Notes under the pieces: generated by a model
Seen by the model: the letters and a program-made list of their open reading frames with translations, nothing else
What the model was told of the DNA's origin: nothing
The model's database searches: none
In this document: in pieces, positions 52,773 to 54,399 of the stretch
How the letters are laid out: every line of letters begins with the position of its first letter
Numbering within the stretch: position 1 is the stretch's first letter
Made by a program: the position numbers and the translations under genes
Assembly (NCBI GenBank): GCA_009929215.1
Contig: SAAX01000010.1
Location: forward strand, 1 to 54,399
DNA: 54,399 bases
From: Deltaproteobacteria bacterium
Lineage (GTDB): Bacteria > Desulfobacterota > Desulfovibrionia > Desulfovibrionales > Desulfovibrionaceae
Direction of reading: 5' to 3'

Positions 52773-53753
52773 ATGAGCAGCAACAAGGGATTAGGCAGAG
52801 GGCTTGACGCGCTGTTTGGCGGCTCTGCGCCAAAACAGGAACCGCAAGGGCAGGAAAGCGCCGTTAACCTTGTGTCGGTTTCGTCCTTGCGGCCCAACCC
52901 CAACCAGCCCCGCAGGCATTTTGATGAAGCCGCATTGCGGGAACTGGCAGATTCCATCAAATCGCAGGGCATCATTCAGCCCCTGCTGGTGCGCCCCCAC
53001 GGCGGCGACAACACCTACCAGATTGTTGCAGGCGAACGCCGCTGGCGCGCTGCACAGCTGGCGGGCCTCAAAAAAGTGCCTGTCTTTGTGCGCGAGCTCA
53101 GCGACAAAGAGGTCATGGCTGCTGCACTTATTGAAAACTTGCAGCGCGAGGATCTCAACCCCATTGAAGAAGCAGAAGCCCTGCAAGCCCTGCGCGATGC
53201 GCTCGAGCTGACGCAGGAAGAACTGGCAACACGCCTTGGAAAAAGCCGCCCCGCCATCGCCAACGCATTGCGCTTGTTGCAGCTGAGTGCAGGCGCTAGG
53301 GGCGACATTCAGGCTGGCCTGCTCAGCGCCGGGCACGCCCGCTGCCTGTTGGGCATAGATAATGCCCTGGCCTCAGATGCTCTGCGGCAGCGCATAATCA
53401 GCCACAAGCTTACTGTTCGCGAAGCAGAAGACGCCGCAGCATACTGGCGCGGGCACAATGCCCTGCCCTGGGAAGAGCAGGATACAGAACCGCAACCGCG
53501 CACGAAAACACCGCGCAAAAAAAGTGCACAGTTCAAAATATTGCAGCTTAATTTGAGCCAAAGCCTTGGTTGCAAAACGCAGGTAAGCGGAGATGAAAAC
53601 GGCGGGCGCATTGCGCTTGCCTATGCCAGCCGCGAGGAACTGGAGATGCTGCTTGCCAAGCTGGGCGTTGCCCTTCCGGAAGGTCAGGACGAGGGCCAAC
53701 CCGAAGCGCAACCAACCGAAGAAAAACAGAAAGAAGCAGGTATGGGCGAATAA
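52773..53753 (+). CDS. parB: Chromosome partitioning protein ParB/Spo0J
   Basis: A 326-residue ParB. The start KGLGRGLDALFGG is typical; the CTP-binding/ParB domain has SLRPNPNQPRRHFDE and QIVAGERRWRAAQLAG; the helix-turn-helix (LTQEELATRLGKSRPAIANALRLLQL) recognises parS; a dimerisation domain is at the C-terminus, here followed by a Glu/Gln-rich tail. The parS site is about 1.7 kb upstream, before parA. Confidence 0.97.
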   Translation: MSSNKGLGRGLDALFGGSAPKQEPQGQESAVNLVSVSSLRPNPNQPRRHFDEAALRELADSIKSQGIIQPLLVRPHGGDNTYQIVAGERRWRAAQLAGLKKVPVFVRELSDKEVMAAALIENLQREDLNPIEEAEALQALRDALELTQEELATRLGKSRPAIANALRLLQLSAGARGDIQAGLLSAGHARCLLGIDNALASDALRQRIISHKLTVREAEDAAAYWRGHNALPWEEQDTEPQPRTKTPRKKSAQFKILQLNLSQSLGCKTQVSGDENGGRIALAYASREELEMLLAKLGVALPEGQDEGQPEAQPTEEKQKEAGMGE

Positions 53754-53760
53754 AAATAAA

Positions 53761-53857
53761 GCCCGCTGGCAAACCAGCGGGCAATTATTTGCTGCCAGCC
53801 CGAACACCGGGCTGGTAAAAACAGAGCGCAGGCGGATATTCCGCATTGCGCTCTGTT
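53761..53857. terminator. Three hairpins between convergent parB and the rRNA methyltransferase gene
   Basis: Stem 1: GCCCGCTGG (53761-53769) / CCAGCGGGC (53774-53782). Stem 2: CCAGCCCG (53795-53802) / CGGGCTGG (53808-53815). Stem 3: AACAGAGCGCA (53820-53830) / TGCGCTCTGTT (53847-53857), with an inner GCGG/CCGC pair. Stem 1 is followed on the reverse strand by TTTATTTTTATT; stem 3 ends in TTT on the plus strand. Together they fill the gap and should stop transcription from both sides. Confidence 0.8.
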
Positions 53858-53862
53858 TCGTT

Positions 53863-54399
53863 CTACTGCTTGCGCAGAACAGCCCCAAACATACCTTCCA
53901 GCCACGGGTGGTCATTGGGCGTCTGCCACTGGTTGCACAGCTGCAAGCCAGAATGTTCGCGCATAAAGCGCTCAATCTGCTTTTCATTTTCCTGCACACG
54001 CAAGGTGCAGGTTATGTAGGCGAGTTCACAACCGGGTTGCAACAAGCCCACCAAACGCTCAAGTATTTTGTGCTGTACCTGCTCGTGCTCCACAGCTTGC
54101 TGTTGCGGTCTGCGACGGATGTCGGGCCTGCGGGCCAAAACGCCTAGGCCGGAACAAGGTGCATCCACAAGCATATGACCACGCCACTCTGTCAGGGGCG
54201 GATGGGTTGCATCCACAAGAAGTGTAGAAGGTTGCGGCAAATCCAACCGCTCACACTGCCCGGGCAGACCAGCTAGACGCTGACGGCTGCGGTCAGTAGC
54301 CAGGGGAACAGCAACCCCGCGTTCCAGCAAAGCAACAGTTTTGCCACCAAAGCCAGCGCACACATCCCACACAGGTTTGTTCCAACCATAAAGGCCCAA
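53863..54399 (-). CDS. C-terminal part of an RsmB/NOL1-Nop2-Sun rRNA cytosine-C5 methyltransferase, cut by the right edge
   Basis: The last 178 residues of a SAM-dependent methyltransferase whose start is outside the window. Seen are the SAM loop DVCAGFGGKTVALLERG, the conserved DAPCSGLGVLARRPDIR and the catalytic TC in LAYITCTLRVQENEKQI. These enzymes methylate C5 of cytosine in rRNA (RsmB) or tRNA through the TC cysteine. The fragment reaches the normal C-terminus but nothing can be said about an N-terminal NusB-like domain. Confidence 0.9.
   Translation of the reverse strand: MGLYGWNKPVWDVCAGFGGKTVALLERGVAVPLATDRSRQRLAGLPGQCERLDLPQPSTLLVDATHPPLTEWRGHMLVDAPCSGLGVLARRPDIRRRPQQQAVEHEQVQHKILERLVGLLQPGCELAYITCTLRVQENEKQIERFMREHSGLQLCNQWQTPNDHPWLEGMFGAVLRKQ

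Overview
The window looks like chromosomal DNA of a sulfate-reducing deltaproteobacterium of the Desulfovibrio type. This rests on gene content: a cytochrome c nitrite reductase pair (NrfHA) next to a two-component system, a large FAD/iron-sulfur lactate-dehydrogenase-like oxidoreductase, an ArsR-methyltransferase regulator before adenosylhomocysteinase (the SahR-AhcY arrangement), TRAP transport, and several small proteins without a recognised family. Base composition is GC-rich except in control regions, notably upstream of nrfH. No tRNA, rRNA, CRISPR array, insertion sequence or phage gene was seen.

Layout. 1-8.2 kb: an edge fragment, the FAD/Fe-S oxidoreductase, a polytopic membrane protein, then three reverse-strand genes (YkgJ-type cysteine cluster protein, FMN reductase, thioesterase-like). 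8.6-11.6 kb: a complete TRAP transporter. 11.8-15.6 kb: a hypothetical protein, a DUF721/DciA-like protein, and sahR-ahcY with inverted-repeat operators. 15.9-23.1 kb: a GntR/FCD regulator divergent from an apparent ureide operon made of a complete polar amino-acid-type ABC transporter, AllE, a ketol-acid-reductoisomerase-like protein with altered catalytic residues, and an AllC-type amidohydrolase. 23.3-31.1 kb: rnhA, a gate-domain membrane protein, a C_GCAxxG_C_C redox protein, a possible ubiquitin-like sulfur carrier, a site-2 protease, ruvX-mltG, cobB/cbiA-cbiC and a tautomerase. 31.1-40.5 kb: HxlR regulator, membrane protein, nucleotide-sugar epimerase, U32 peptidase, TrmN6-like methyltransferase, and a protein joining an endonuclease Q-like PHP module to a UvrD helicase. 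40.7-47.2 kb: the nitrite module, with a sensor kinase carrying a c-type heme motif, an NtrC-type regulator, a sigma-54 promoter and nrfHA. 47.5-54.4 kb: NlpC/P60 lipoprotein, MerR-like regulator, acetyltransferase, DsbA-like protein, single-domain response regulator, parS, parA, a zinc-ribbon protein, parB and the C-terminal part of an rRNA cytosine methyltransferase.

How the genes work together. The nitrite module reads as a complete circuit: a heme-bearing sensor, a sigma-54 activator, and a matching promoter in front of the reductase. SahR-AhcY clears S-adenosylhomocysteine. The ureide operon has import, AllC and AllE but no allantoinase and no AllD-type dehydrogenase; the KARI-like protein fills the dehydrogenase's place and is the most novel candidate here. 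The PHP-UvrD fusion suggests a one-protein repair machine for deaminated DNA. parS-parA-parB mark the chromosome segregation locus, so this stretch may lie near the origin.
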